DNA of 64,000 nucleotides from Lasiosphaeria ovina (GCA_033439765.1 JAULSN010000003.1:1674001-1738000); one strand, 5' to 3'. Shown: positions 22,271 to 34,158, counted from the stretch's first letter. Notes: generated from the sequence alone by a model not told the origin. Made by a program: numbers and translations.

Positions 22271-24638
22271 TGTGCCACCCTGTGTCACCAAATACTGGAA
22301 CCGCACCAATATTCTAATCATCCCTGTATCGCACCAAGCCCCGTAATGCCACACTAAGGTTGTTCACTGAACACTCCCGCAGCCCCGCATATGGGTACCT
22401 AGGTGCTAGGTACCTGGGGACCCTCGGGAGCAATCAATTTGCAGGCAGCTCCTGCAAGGCTAGGGAACCCGGCGTATCTGAGTGAAGTCCGTGTCCATCC
22501 ATACATCGATGTCCTCCCGTTTTCCCCCAGTGGCCCTGTCTGGCAAAATAACTCGCCAGTTATTACTCAGGTCCACCAACACTTATTTTCCCTCATTTTT
22601 GTCGGTCAGGTGGCCGCCTCGGTCTCGGCGCTTCGAGCCGAAGCCGAGCCACGGAGTCAGCCACCGAGAACCGCGAGGAGTCGTCTTGACGACCGATATG
22701 TTGCTAGGCTGCCATATGTACGGTAGGTAGATACCTGTAGGTGCATAGTATATCAAACACTTATCTTGTGTTGTTAGCCGCTGTGTTTCTTTTGACTTTT
22801 TAACCTTGCTTCAAAAGCGGTCCGATCTTTCGAGGTGGGGTTGGCAGTCTACTGTATTGTTTTACACGTCCGTTTCTTGAAAGCCCCGCAGACGAAAGCA
22901 AAATGTAAACCTCCTTGGAAGTTCCCAGTAACTGATGGGTTCTACAGCTCTACGGAATCTTACCGATCCTACGATCGCTGTCAGGGGCGCAATGCCCGAA
23001 TCCTGGCTGGTTAAGTGGCATATACAAAACTAGGCGACCATTAGCGAATATTTTTGCAACTGCGTAGATAGGTGCTGTCATATGTGTAAATGGCCAACGC
23101 GGTGGAGTGAGATAACTAACTCATACTAGGACAACGAAGGGCGTATTCGGGAGGGACAGGCCAGTTTCCTGCAAGCACCATCGTCGTGCGCTACGAGAAA
23201 GTGCCGGCTCCCGAGCTGCCTTGGGAGTTCTTGGCGTTGACGGAGATACTCTTGGCGCGGATGTACCTGTGGATAATCCCTCCAACTCCGAAGTGACTGT
23301 TGGAACCGGGATCCGTACACTACTGATACTTGACGTGGATGGTGCAGTAGGGATTCTGACAAGTACTGTAAATCGACCTGGGAGAGAGCCTTTGCCAGAG
23401 TATTATTGGTAAGAGGAGATAACACTTTTTACATTTTTTATAAGGGACTCCCACATTTGGGGACTACTATATGTATGTGTTACCATTGGTACTCGGCGTA
23501 CTCTTGGCCAAAGTCAGCTGCCAGTGATTGCGATGCTGAGTGAGAATTTGTGTAATCCAAAGCGACCACTTGCATCCTTAGCAACGTGTGAGAAGTTAGT
23601 TAAAAGCACTGTCCTGGTTCCGTCGTGAGAAGACGGAGTAAGTTTCCTGTGTGGGGAGCTCCCGTTGATGTCTTGCCATCGGCGCCCAGCGTATTGCCGA
23701 CAACCTGAGCCTACCGAGTAAGGTAGGTATTCTGGTCTACCCCTCCCAGCCTCCTGTATTCCAAGCTACCCAATGTTTGAACATCCATGGATACCCAGTA
23801 TCCCGTCCCAAAGGCACTGAATTTGCAGAGCTTGGTGATGGCATCATGCGTACTGGGTTGTCTTAAGTTGTCGTACGTCGGTGACGCAAGCTCGGGTCAA
23901 GTGAACCTCCACAGCGTATCCGGAAATCTAGCCAGCGTATAAAGCGTATTGACAGTTGGGACACGCAAGACTGGCAAATGCCCAGGCTCGGAAACAGTGA
24001 AGTCCAGACATTCTCCATTGTTACTGGGCGAGAAAAATCTGTTGGCGGCGAAGCCCGTCTAGATCTCGATCTCATCATGAGCCCACGAACGGCGTAAACT
24101 CGCCGTTCTGCGGCAGACAAGGAACGGCAAATAGCTTGGGGAGTACGGCGCAGTATAGGTAGCCACGACATGGCCACCATTAGTGCTTACATGAGTACTT
24201 GTGAGGATCTTGAAACGACTCATAAAGTAATCGCCAAGTCGCCGTATTAACCAACGGAAATGTTAACCATTTGTGGTTGTTGTTTCAGCCCTCGGGCGTG
24301 GACGAAGTTGGCAGGCCCGACAAAGTACAAACTGAGCATGATTGTATGTAGCGGTTTTGATATGAGCTATCTGCAGCGGATTATTGTACACTGTATGCGT
24401 GGTTACTTCGTACTTATCTACAGTGCCCATTCCTCCGTGGCGCTGAGAGCTGTCGTGAAAAGCGGGCTTGAGGCTCTGAGACGCCATTGCGGCTGACGTC
24501 ACGACACAGCTTAGGGCTGAATGACGGGTGAATGACGGTCGCATCGTGTAGCGCAGCGACACAGGACAAGACGCCATTTCCATGGATTCCACCTGGCTGG
24601 GTGCGATTACCGATCGCATAAGCCGCAGGTCCTCCCGT
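22271..24638. other. Gene-free stretch, no feature supported
   Basis: About 2.4 kb without a convincing gene. A 69-codon open stretch without a conserved start runs at 23888-24097 (+) and a 63-codon one at 23221-23412 (+); neither shows a family motif. The composition is moderate in GC, so heavy mutation by RIP is not evident. It could hold old repeat remnants that I cannot name. Confidence 0.4.
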
Positions 24639-25490
24639 TCACAGGACAGACCGGCCAGTCAGCGTCCATTTCTCGCCATCTACCGACACCTTGCCCTCCC
24701 TTTGAAGCTTTTGTAGAATCTGCAAGACACCTGCCGCAGCAGCGGGGTGGAGATCAACAGGCACATCGCTGTAGATGACCTTGACCAGCTCCATTGGGGT
24801 CCAGGCGTATCCACCGGCCGGGTTTTCGGTGCGCAGCGTCTGGACAACTTGTTCCTCCCGTTGCTTTCTGTGCTGGATGTACTCGGCGATCTTTCCTGGG
24901 CCATCCGAGATCACCGGCCCATGGCCTGGATACGCTCGACCCTTGAAGAGACTGATCATCTTCTCGAGGCTATCCATATAGACCCCTAGATCTTCAAACA
25001 CTGCAGTGCCTTGCCCAAGAACATTGTCTCCCGTGAATAAGGCGTCTTCTTCCGCCAAAACCAACACCATGTGGTCAACAGTATGCCCGGGCGTGTGAAT
25101 TGCGGTCAGCGAAGCGCCCTTGACAGTGAAAGTCTGACCATCGATGACTCCTAGTTGACCAGGTTCAGGATCGTTCTTGTAGACCTTGATATCTGGCCAA
25201 TTGTCGGTAAGTTGCACAATGCCGCCTGTGTGGTCGCCATGCCAATGAGTAATGAGCACACTTGATATCGAGGCCTTCTCCTCCTCCACTGTCCGTTTGA
25301 TGGCGGCGATCCACGACGGCTTGCCCTCGCCCGTGTCAACGAGGAGTCGTTTCGGACCTGTGCCGACCAAATACGTGTTGGTCCCCTGGAGCGTGAATTT
25401 GCCAGGATTGCCTCCGAGAATGCGGATGCACGCGGGACTTAGCCGCTCGACCTCGGGGAGTTGAACTAGTTTCGAGGCCATCTTGACCAT
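24639..25490 (-). CDS. LACTB2-like metallo-beta-lactamase-fold hydrolase
   Basis: Single-exon, 283 residues. The zinc motif is complete: THWHGDH at residues 81-87, HTPGH downstream, the metal-bridging Asp in FTGDNVLG, and a final His in YPGHGPV. The C-terminal ~90 residues (QHRKQREEQVV...) form the winged-helix-like tail of LACTB2 enzymes. In animals LACTB2 is a mitochondrial single-strand endoribonuclease; some fungal relatives act as thioesterases beside polyketide synthases. No polyketide synthase is near, and the HWHGDH form fits the LACTB2 branch. Two in-frame ATGs stand at 25490 and 25481; the second has the better context (AAGATGGCC). An upstream extension of the frame begins with TTG only and is not used. 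No intron found. Confidence 0.88.
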   Translation of the reverse strand: MVKMASKLVQLPEVERLSPACIRILGGNPGKFTLQGTNTYLVGTGPKRLLVDTGEGKPSWIAAIKRTVEEEKASISSVLITHWHGDHTGGIVQLTDNWPDIKVYKNDPEPGQLGVIDGQTFTVKGASLTAIHTPGHTVDHMVLVLAEEDALFTGDNVLGQGTAVFEDLGVYMDSLEKMISLFKGRAYPGHGPVISDGPGKIAEYIQHRKQREEQVVQTLRTENPAGGYAWTPMELVKVIYSDVPVDLHPAAAAGVLQILQKLQREGKVSVDGEKWTLTGRSVL

Positions 25491-26688
25491 AGGAATCACC
25501 AGCGTTTTGCCAAACCGAATTATAGCCCCTCGCTTATGTCTCGTGTAGGTGTTATGAACGCGGCTTACGAGGCCAAACAACTTGCGGGGAATGGATGTGA
25601 ATTAGAGAATAAACAGCAAATACACTTCAACTGTCTTTCGTTGGGTCTAATCCAAATTAAAGATGAATGACATCAGATTGGGAAGAAGATCAAAATAATC
25701 AATATGAGCTATTGGGATCTCTCCGGACTTTGGGCTCGTGCACGCTTAGATCCACAAGTCGCCCGCCCAACTCTAGGATTGAGGTCGCGGAAGCTTCAAT
25801 GTCAGGCACGGTGATGGGCTTGGGACTTGACAGATTATCCGTAGCCCTACCAAGGAAGGCATGTCTTTCTTCCGGGCGCAAGTTCAGGCAGCCGAGGCTG
25901 ATGCCTTACCTAACCTACCTAGCTTACCATACATTACCTTATATACACCTGTCACAAAGGTAACATTCGCCAATACTTGACCTAAGTGCCGAGGTAACGA
26001 TAGTATGTACAATTTGTACATCTTAGTACAATACCATACCGTATTTACATCCCAGCCTACAATCACAGCTTAAGTTTTAGGTCAGTGCCATCCATTCCTA
26101 GCTTTTCATTAGCGCCTCGGACCACAGCTGAAGCGTTCCACCCCTGCGATAAGCCTTGCGGGAAGGATCTCGATAAGCAATTTCCAGCCCACTGTCCGTG
26201 ATGAGGCGACGCCAAGTTGACGACGAGAGCAAGTGTACACATTGACTTACCGGTCTGTATCTCTCAACGTTTCCTGACATAGTTCTTGGACCTCGAGGCG
26301 CTTCCGGCCAGAATGTTCATTTGACTTGGTCAGGCCCCATACCAAGTCTTACTTACTCTCGATTCGCCGCCGCCTCGCCATTATCGTTTTCTCCGAGCTT
26401 TCGCAACCGACAGCTTCCTTCCTCCAGGCAGCCCCACTTCACGACACGTACCGTTGACGATACCACTGACAACATTCGCGACGTGCGCCTTCTATTCCAT
26501 TTAGTTAGAGGAGAGGCTGGAGGCAGTGTATTGAGCTCTTACGTCTGATAGGTGGCCGCGCTCTACCAGAGGACCGTTGTCCAGAGCCGGTGCATCCCTC
26601 TCTCTTTCGTGCAGCCGACTGCTGTCTTTGGGCCCAGGACACAGCTTTCACGCCTCGCCCTGCCAACTCCGGGGTGGTTCCTGACGAG
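25491..26688. promoter_or_regulatory. Divergent intergenic region, LACTB2-like / UBP8
   Basis: 1.2 kb between divergent starts. It contains a run of CCTACC/ACCTAC motifs near 25905-25925 and no conserved coding frame. Both promoters must lie within it; no specific site could be assigned. Confidence 0.45.
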
Positions 26689-28551
26689 ATGGCTGCGAGG
26701 CCTGCTACGCCAGCTTCGCCGAAGAACTTCAAAGTTCAACCCCCCCAGCCCGGGCAGCCGGTCTACGGTTGTGGTGAGTCGCTCTGCCCAAGCCTCTCCC
26801 AGCCGCCATCACTAATTTCTGCTAGAACATCTACAGCGCTTGTTTAATCAAGACCAGGCAACGACCAACACGTCAATCCAGCACTACAAATCGATCTTGC
26901 GGAGCATCCTCGACACAACCCCAATCCTGCCCCAAACTGCTAAGCTCAGCGAGGGCCAGATCGTTACCTCGCTGACCCCAACCTATCTCTGTCTGCAATG
27001 CCCCGTGACACTTACTGAGGACGACCGAACCAAACATGGCAATAAGAAATCGCACAGATTCTGTACGTGGGGCGTGCCGGCTTGTGTGGTTGTGTCCACA
27101 GCTGACTGTATGCTCGTACAGATGTTGACTCGAGAAGCGGTGCGCTGTACTGTCAGATGTGTGACGACATTGTCTGGGACCCAACGTTTGAGGATCTCAG
27201 ACTGAAGAAGGTTGGCACAGGTACTTTCTCCGCAGGTAAGTCCCCGAGCTTCGAGTCGCGCTTCACAGCCCAACAACCCCCGGTTTCCCTGAATATCCCG
27301 CTGACTGCTTTGGGTAGGTCGGAAACGGAAACATGATGAACTTTTCGCATCAGACCCCCTCAAGGAGAGCCCACAGTACATCTCGACAAACACGACTGTT
27401 GCGTCTTGCAAGGCCAATGGACTCCGTGGTATATATAATGCAGGCGCCACGTGTTACCAGAATGTGGTGTTGCAGAGCTTCCTACATAACCCCGTCCTCA
27501 GAAACTTCTATCTGAGCGATGGGCACCAAAGTATCAACTGCGACACACAGCACTGTCTGAGCTGCGCGATGGATGATATGTTTCAAGACTTCTACGCCGT
27601 GGAAAATACCAACGGATACACGGCTGCTAACATCCTCTCGGGTTTCTGGATCAGCGAGAAGAAGGCTTTCGAAAATCTTGTCACGACCAAGGAGCAGGAT
27701 GCACATGAATTCTTCCAGTTCTTGGCAGAGGAGCTGCATGAGCGCAACGGCGACGGTAAAAAGCCCGAGATTGGCAGCGAGCACAGCTGCGACTGCATAA
27801 TCCATCAGACTTTCTATGGAAAGCTTCAAAGCACCACGACATGCCAGCACTGCGGCGGCGTAACCAATCAGGTCCAAAGTTTCCTCGACCTCAGCCTCCC
27901 TCTTGAGAATCTTGCCCAGAAGAAGGGCAAGAAAGGGGGGGGGAAAGCGCACACCATGACGTTACAGGAGTGCCTAGATGAGGAATACATCAAGTCCGAC
28001 AAATGTGAATACCGTTGCCACAATTGCAATTCAATGCAGCAGGCGCGCAGGCAGACTATGATAAAGCGCCTGCCAAACGTCCTAGCAATTCAGATGAAGG
28101 TGATCAACGCCCCCCTATCTTTGACTACACAAGAATAGATTCTGACTTTGCTGCAGAGATTCGAGTATAAGCAAGGAAGAAACGAACGGGCGGCGAAGAT
28201 TGATACACCTGTCCATTTCCCGCTGCAACTAAATATGCTGCCATACACGAATCGTGCTAGGACCCAGGATGCCAAGGATAATTATGAACTTGCACGGTCA
28301 TGCACATACGATCTCTTGAGCGTGGTCGTCCACGTAGGGGAGATTGACACGGGCCATTATGTGTCGTATTGTCGAGTGGGCGACCAGGTAAGTCCACAAG
28401 TCCTTGTCTCTTAGAATTACGTGTTTCGGTACTAACCATCGTGTCTAAGTGGTTCGCTTTCAATGACCACAAAGTTGAGCTTGCGGCCAAATCAGATGTT
28501 CTCGGGGCGCGGGCATACTTACTCTTCTACATAATCAGATCACTTGCATAG
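26689..28551 (+). CDS. UBP8: Ubiquitin-specific protease UBP8, SAGA deubiquitinase
   Basis: Catalytic subunit of the SAGA deubiquitinating module, which removes ubiquitin from histone H2B during transcription. Exons 26689-26773, 26826-27062, 27122-27235, 27318-28099, 28157-28387 and 28450-28551 add to 516 residues. The N-terminal part is a ZnF-UBP domain (YGCEH, YLCLQC, YCQMCDD). A basic patch GRKRKHD precedes the USP domain. The Cys box is NAGATCYQN (Cys191), the His box is DTGHYVSYCR (His473) and the Asp box is WFAFNDHKV. The finger zinc ligands CQHC and CHNC are present. The triad is complete and every intron has GT-AG ends. Start: the ATG of MAARPATP, which sits in frame with the zinc finger. 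Confidence 0.96.
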
Positions 28552-29004
28552 AACGCATGACCTGGTTCCGGCGGTGGATTATCAAAGGGACCTGTGGTGG
28601 GATGATAAACATGCGCGTGTTCTCCTTGAAAGCATGCCATCTAGAGCCAAGGTTTCGTCACAGGGTAAAGCCACGGCATATGAGGTATTGGGAATATTGC
28701 AACCCAGATCATCATGAACTCGCATAACAGGGTTGAAGCGGGTTGAGGTATCGGTTTAGATACATCATTCCATAGACAAAGCATGTCTCTGTGGGCGGGA
28801 AAATATACAATATCAAAAAGGAATAGACGACGGGAGTTTCGATTTGTACAAGTACATGTTGGATCCGCATAATCGTGAGAGTCCTTGTTCTTTGCGCTAG
28901 GTGTGACCCATTCTCCGCTTGTGCCCACGGCAAATATCTTGTTAATGAGAAAGTCGTTATCTTCATCTGTCTACGTGATATTCTAGACCCGACTCGGGAG
29001 GTTT
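28552..29004. terminator. Convergent 3' region between UBP8 and EFM5
   Basis: 453 bp between two converging stop codons. No coding frame with a family signal. Expected to hold both 3' UTRs. Confidence 0.4.
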
Positions 29005-30568
29005 TCATGAGTCAGGGGCAGGTTCGACTCTCTCCTTCGCATCTGGGTCTCCTGCTACGGCCACGGCCTTCTCTCCCCTCCATTTCCAGAGCTCAGACTC
29101 AAAATTTGCGTAGCAGTAGAATTCGTTGCTCAGTCCGCGAGCGTGCTTTGGCTCGAAGTCGGTGGTCCGAACTCCGTAGGCTCGGTACAACTTCGTGACA
29201 AGCCCTTCCATCCTCTCTCCCGTGCAGACGATTATTCGAGGGTGGGGAATTAATTTGGCTGAGCTATTACCACTAGCTGCTGTCGCCTTTGCCGGCGTGG
29301 TAGACTCTGTCTTTAGGAGCCAACGTACAGTGAGGGCGGCTGTTGAGTTTGCAAGAGTAGCAGAGCATCTAAGGTTAGCTATAGCATACAAGGAGGTCAT
29401 ATAGAGCTATGTTCGGGTGATGACTCTGGGGACATACTCTTTGTCTGGCAATCCTCACTCAAGAATGGCGGGTCTGTAATGACGCAGTCAACGGTGCCCT
29501 TCAAGTGCGCTAACTAGAAGTTAGTACTTGTTTATGCCTAGCCATAGTTGCCTAGAAGCCAGAGTCTTGATTTGCCAGAGCGAAGCCAACAAGAGCTCCG
29601 GGGGGGTGTGAGAATGGTGAAGAGACGCACGTGGTAACTTGAACGGCTGCGCAAAGTCGTAGAACACGAATTCCGGGAAGATGGCGAAGCGATTATCATG
29701 CTCAAGCAACACCAGCTTCGGTTTCGGCTCATCCGAGGGAGCAGCGCTCTTGATACATAAAAAATAACGGGTTAGCAAGAGTACATGGCCAAAGTAGGTG
29801 ATAGTATAGTAGAGACGGGCGGGGATGGCAACAATAAAGGCCACCCTTTCCACTGCCCATGTTTGTGCATGACTTTACATCACATACAAATGAGTAACCT
29901 GGAAACACCGAACCAAGTACATGGATAACGAGAAAACAGGAAGACGGGCTAGCAGAAGTATCCCTCTTACCAGGATGTTTCTCAGTGCCACAAAGACACT
30001 TGGTGCCGACACAATGGCGAGCGTAGTCTCAGCGGTACAGCCATCGAGTAAGTAATGGGCGAACTGGTTCGCTGTTTCTTCCGAGTACTTTTGACCACAT
30101 AGTTAGAATCTCAATCTCTCTCTGTGTTTGTATGTCCTTATCCATGGGGTCTGGCGGTCAACGAGGTCGTCCTTCAGCCCACCAATTATTTTTCTCCTTT
30201 TTTCAAGAAAAATGGCTTCCATGGACGCATTTCGTACAAGGGGTAAAAAATGAACGACACAGAATCGCGGTGGAAAGAAAATCACCAAAAACCCATCACT
30301 TACCCAAAACTGGGATTCGTTCCAATCCTCAGTGAAAGTATCCATAGACAGAGCGACACTCTCCAAGCGGCGCTGCTCCGCCTCTTGCTCGAGCTTAGCG
30401 AGCTGTTTAGCGCGGGCATCGCGTTCGGCGTAGAAGGCATTCAGTGCATCGAGAGCGTCCGAGGACAAAACGCTAAGGCAGAGTCAAAAATAATCTTATT
30501 TTTATGGAGAACAGAAAATCCCGATGTACTTACATCTCCTCATCATCGCTCTCTGAGCCAGAAGCCAT
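29005..30568 (-). CDS. EFM5: eEF1A lysine N-methyltransferase EFM5 (N6AMT2/EEF1AKMT1 type)
   Basis: S-adenosylmethionine-dependent methyltransferase that modifies a lysine of elongation factor 1A. The first exon (30568-30534) encodes an acidic MASGSESDDEE start. The second (30472-30304) gives the helical, charged segment ending EDWNESQFW. Later exons give YSEETANQFAHYLLDG, the SAM-pocket segment IVSAPSVFVALRN, the LLEHDNRFAIFPEFVFYDF strand-helix, the catalytic DPPF motif (TDPPFLSEDC) and the family's C-terminal VCTGERMEGLV...GVRTTDFEPKHARGLSNEF block. Five or more introns are used. The DPPF motif resembles that of N6-adenine DNA methyltransferases, the source of the old name; protein methylation is the established role. 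The last ~20 residues are variable. Converges with UBP8. Confidence 0.93.
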
Positions 30569-30920
30569 TGTGAACCAGGCGCCGAAAGTCTTTCCTGCTG
30601 GGCGTTGAAGGTGGCCGGTTTCAGGCGAGGTGGGCGAATGGTAGAGAAAGGCAAAAAAATTTTTGTCGGGCGTTTTTGGGCTCATATTTCTCGGTCGGGT
30701 TTGTAGAAAATTTTTGTCACAGTGGACGCGACCGACCCTTTTACAAAATTTGCCAATGCCGAGGTAGCAAAGCAAGTTGAGCTATTCCTACTCTTATTTT
30801 GTCTCTAATTATTTCTAGGTAACCCTCACATTGAAAGAAAAAGGCGTTTTTAATAACTACGTATGTACACTCTACAGGGCGTTTTAGCCCCCCACCAAAG
30901 GCTGCCAGCTATTTCCCCAT
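30569..30920. other. Intergenic, EFM5 promoter and complex I gene 3' side
   Basis: 352 bp with AT-rich stretches (30655-30720, 30830-30850). No coding frame. It should hold the EFM5 promoter. Confidence 0.4.
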
Positions 30921-32464
30921 TTACTGATCGTCCAACACATGAATGTATTGCTTTTCTTCTCTCTTCTCCTTCTCTGTCGATGGCGGCAGGTCGTAGTATT
31001 GAGAGCTCCGGAAACCTTGCTTCGGGGGTGTCAGTTTCGGTTGCCACAGTAGATGAGATAGATGAGCTTACCAGATAGTGGTAGAGGAACTTGGTAATGT
31101 CACCCGGCTCGAGTCCGAGGTCCTTGAACGTCTTGGCCGACTCATCAATGACCTGATCGTGGAACTCTCGCTCCACCTCGTCGGTGGACATGACGGGCCA
31201 CCAGAGAAGACGGTTTAATACGCCGGCAACGGGCTTCAAAACCGCCTTGGGGACATTGATGTGTCTCCGCTTTTTATAAATCTCCTTGTCTACCATTTCG
31301 GCGATCTCGGCCGTCGAGTAATTCTTGGGTCCATAAAGCTCATATGTTTGAGCTGCGGTGTTATCGTTGTAGAGCATGACCTCTAGCGCCTCACCAACAT
31401 CAATTACCTACTACCCGTCAGTACGCCATGGCCGGAAAGGGGGACAGTAACGCTACACTAACGTGGACTGGCCAATATCTTTCCTCCATGTTGTTGGACG
31501 TGAACAGGTTGGTCACTCCCGCGAGTTTCAGCAGAAGGTTGTCTTCAAAACCGAACATTGGGGCGGGCCTGACGATAGTAGTCTCCGGAAAGATGCTCCG
31601 GACTACTTGCTCTCCACGACCCTGGATGCAAAGTTAGGAAATTATCTCTATATATCTCGTCTCAGAGGGGTAGCTACCTTGGTGGCGTAAAACTCGGAAG
31701 GCGACGACGGATCCGCATTGTAGGATGAGACGTGAATGAACCGATCCACGTCATATTTAGCCACAGCTTCGGCGATGCGCTCGGAGCCCTCAACGTGAAC
31801 GTCCTCGAGGGAGAAATTCCTTACTGTCCGTCAGTTGCTGCCACCAACGCCGGCAAATTCGGACATGCTCAGCTCACTTTGTAGGGTAGTTTCGGCCAAC
31901 CAGGTTGTACACAACGTCCGAGTGTCTGACACTTTCCTCGATCGACTGGGTGTTGTGCAGGTCGTATTCCTATTGCCGGGTTTCAGCAATTGGAGCGTAC
32001 AAGGGTAGAAGCCGGGAGCCTCACCATGAACACGACGCGGCCCAAATCACCAGTAACCTTCAGATGGCGCTTGGCCATTTCCTCCCGGAAGGGGACAATG
32101 ATGGTACATCCTTGCCTCGCTGGATAAGACGTCAGTAAATCTGGGGTGGAATGCCTCGATGGCAAGAGGGGGCGGCTACGGGAGCGCACCTAGTCGGTTG
32201 ACGATGTAACGGCCGAGCGCACCGGTTGCGCCGAAGACGGTGGCAGTGTGTCCGCCGAGGGAGGAACTATAGCGGTACACCCGAGTTAAAATTGCGTAGG
32301 GGAGCGGGAGAGAGATCGGGGGGCAGCAAGACGGACCGGCCACCAGTTGTGCGGATAATGGGCTTGCCAGTGCGCGTAATGGCGATATCCGAGACGCCTC
32401 GGCACTGGAGAGCGCCCCTCGCGATTTTCGGTGTCAACCGCAGCGCGGTCGGCAGGGAAGCCAT
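30921..32464 (-). CDS. nuo40: NADH:ubiquinone oxidoreductase 40 kDa subunit (NDUFA9, Neurospora nuo-40)
   Basis: Accessory subunit of mitochondrial complex I that carries a tightly bound NADPH in an atypical short-chain dehydrogenase fold. The N-terminus (MASLPTALRLTPKIARGAL) is a basic mitochondrial presequence. After the first intron the dinucleotide motif FGATGALGRYIV follows, then ARQGCTIIVPFR, VVYNLVGRNY, FIHVSSYNADP, the YATKGRGE segment at the usual catalytic site, and IVRPAPMFGFEDNLL. The C-terminal part has ELYGPKNYSTAEIAEMVDK and VMSTDEVEREFHDQV. A last intron (donor after HYL, acceptor before QGF) leads to a final exon ending YIHVLDDQ at 30921. About six introns. Divergent from RPN9 across 456 bp. 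Confidence 0.94.
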
Positions 32465-32920
32465 TCTTGCACGTCTTGGGTCGCAAGGGGCGCTGTGTCC
32501 CGCTCAATTGATAGTTGCAGATGGACACTGCGAGCTCCTTCCCAGCCAAAGCCGGCAAGTCGATGGCTTCAGAGCTGTGGCCCACTTCATCCCGCCTGGG
32601 GTCAAGCCAATCACGTGCAGCTACTTCAAGGCCCCAAACAGTGGGCGCTAGCGGGTTCGGGGAGTACGTACCGATCCATCGATCCCTGTCTGTCAGCGGC
32701 CAGCTAGCACCAGGCTGCGCTGCCGCGTCAAGCCAGGCAGGAAGGCTAGCTTCAGGTCCTTGTCTTCCTCCTCATCCCAACTTCAAACATCGCACCATAT
32801 CAGCTTTCTACCTTCGACCAATCGACCGCACACTGCAACAAGCTCTCAAACGCTTTTCTACATTCACTGTAGACGATCGCCATACAATTTCCCGTTTCTG
32901 CGCACAGTCGGGCCGCGAAG
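32465..32920. promoter_or_regulatory. Bidirectional promoter, complex I subunit / RPN9, with abutting CCAAT and CACGTG boxes
   Basis: 456 bp between divergent starts. CCAAT (32607-32611) abuts the E-box CACGTG (32612-32617), about 150 bp from the complex I start and 305 bp from the RPN9 start. CCAAT is the site of the Hap/CBC complex, a regulator of respiratory genes in fungi; CACGTG is bound by bHLH factors such as Cbf1. A pyrimidine-rich tract at 32758-32775 lies on the RPN9 side. Confidence 0.6.
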
Positions 32921-34158
32921 ATGAATGTCGATACCATCTCCGACTTCCTGGCCGATCAGCGGGACCAGGCCCCCGAGGACCTGCAGCCTCTAGTTCTCGA
33001 GTTCGAGACGCTATGGGAGCGGAAGCTGTGGCACCAGCTCACGAACCAGCTCATCGAGTTCTTCAATAACCCCGGCAGTGCTCCGCAGCGCCTACAGTTC
33101 TACAAGGTCTTCATCCTCAAGTTTGCCGACAAGATAAACCAACTGAAGCTTGTTGACCTGGCCTTGAAGGCAGCGACACAATGTAGAGGTAAGAGCACAC
33201 TGCCCCGCTACGCTAACTGAGAAGCATGCATGGGATAAGATAGGTGCAGGTAGCTAACAAAATATCTCGGCGGTAAGACAATCAAGAGCGCCTCACCTTT
33301 ATGGAGGCGGTAGCCAAAAAGGTGGACCACGAAGATTCGCAAGACGCCCTCGTGTTTGCCACCATCGCCGTGGCGCGCGTGAAGCTGGACCTGGTAGATC
33401 TGGATGGCGCGCGGAAAGACCTTGATCGGGCGGAGCGGGTTCTGGACGGCTTCGACTCGGTCGAGACGATCGTGCACGCGGCCTTTTACGGCGCCAACGC
33501 CGACTACTACCAAGCCAAGATGGACTTTGGCTCGTACTACCGCAACGCGCTGCTGTATCTAGCTTGTATCGACATCAAGTCGCTGAGCGCAGCGGAGAGG
33601 CGTAACCGCGCCTACGACCTGAGCGTTGCGGCTCTCGTCAGCACCAGCATCTACAACTTTGGCGAGCTGCTGCTGCATCCGATACTGGATGCACTGGCAG
33701 ACCGTGAAGAGGACCAATGGCTTCGGGACCTGTTGTTTGCCTTCAACCGTGGCGACCTGGCCGCCTACGACGTGTTGGCTGGCCACATCGAGTCGACGCC
33801 GCTGCTAGCCAAGCATAGCCGCCAGTTGCGCGAGAAGATCTACCTAGCGTCCCTGACCGAGGCCGTGTTCCGGCGCCCACCCCACGATCGCGCCATGACA
33901 TTTGACACCATCGCTGCCACGACCAAGGTCCGCCCCGATGAGATCGAGCACTTAATCATGAAGGCGCTAAGTCTCGGTCTATTACGCGGTACCATCGACC
34001 AAGTAGACGAGGTGGCACACATCAACTGGGTTCAGCCCAAGGTGTTGGATATGAAGCAGATCGAGAACATGCGCCAGCGGTTGAAGGACTGGGACTCGAG
34101 CGTTAACCAGCTCGGCAACTGGATTGAGAATGCAGGGCAGGATGTCTGGGCGGCATGA
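32921..34158 (+). CDS. RPN9: 26S proteasome regulatory subunit RPN9 (PSMD13)
   Basis: Non-catalytic lid subunit of the 19S proteasome cap. Exons 32921-33188 and 33278-34158 add to 382 residues, the family size. The N-terminus (MNVDTISDFLADQRDQAPEDLQ) is the family start. Helical TPR-like repeats fill the middle (KLDLVDLDGARKDLDRAE, NADYYQAKMDFGSYYRNALLYL), and a PCI/winged-helix domain covers the last ~150 residues (FNRGDLAAYDVLAG, LSLGLLRGTIDQVDEVAHINWVQPKVLD). The C-terminal helix is MKQIENMRQRLKDW. The intron splits codon 90. Codon use is strongly GC-biased, as for a well-expressed housekeeping gene. No irregularity. Confidence 0.96.

Noticed and set aside
24639..25490. Metallo-beta-lactamase as part of a polyketide cluster
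   Set aside because: The motif is HWHGDH as in LACTB2 rather than the form of polyketide thioesterases, and no synthase or tailoring gene is nearby.
25491..25580. Basic N-terminal extension of the LACTB2-like protein
   Set aside because: Its first codon is TTG; the first ATG is 25490. No evidence for a presequence upstream.
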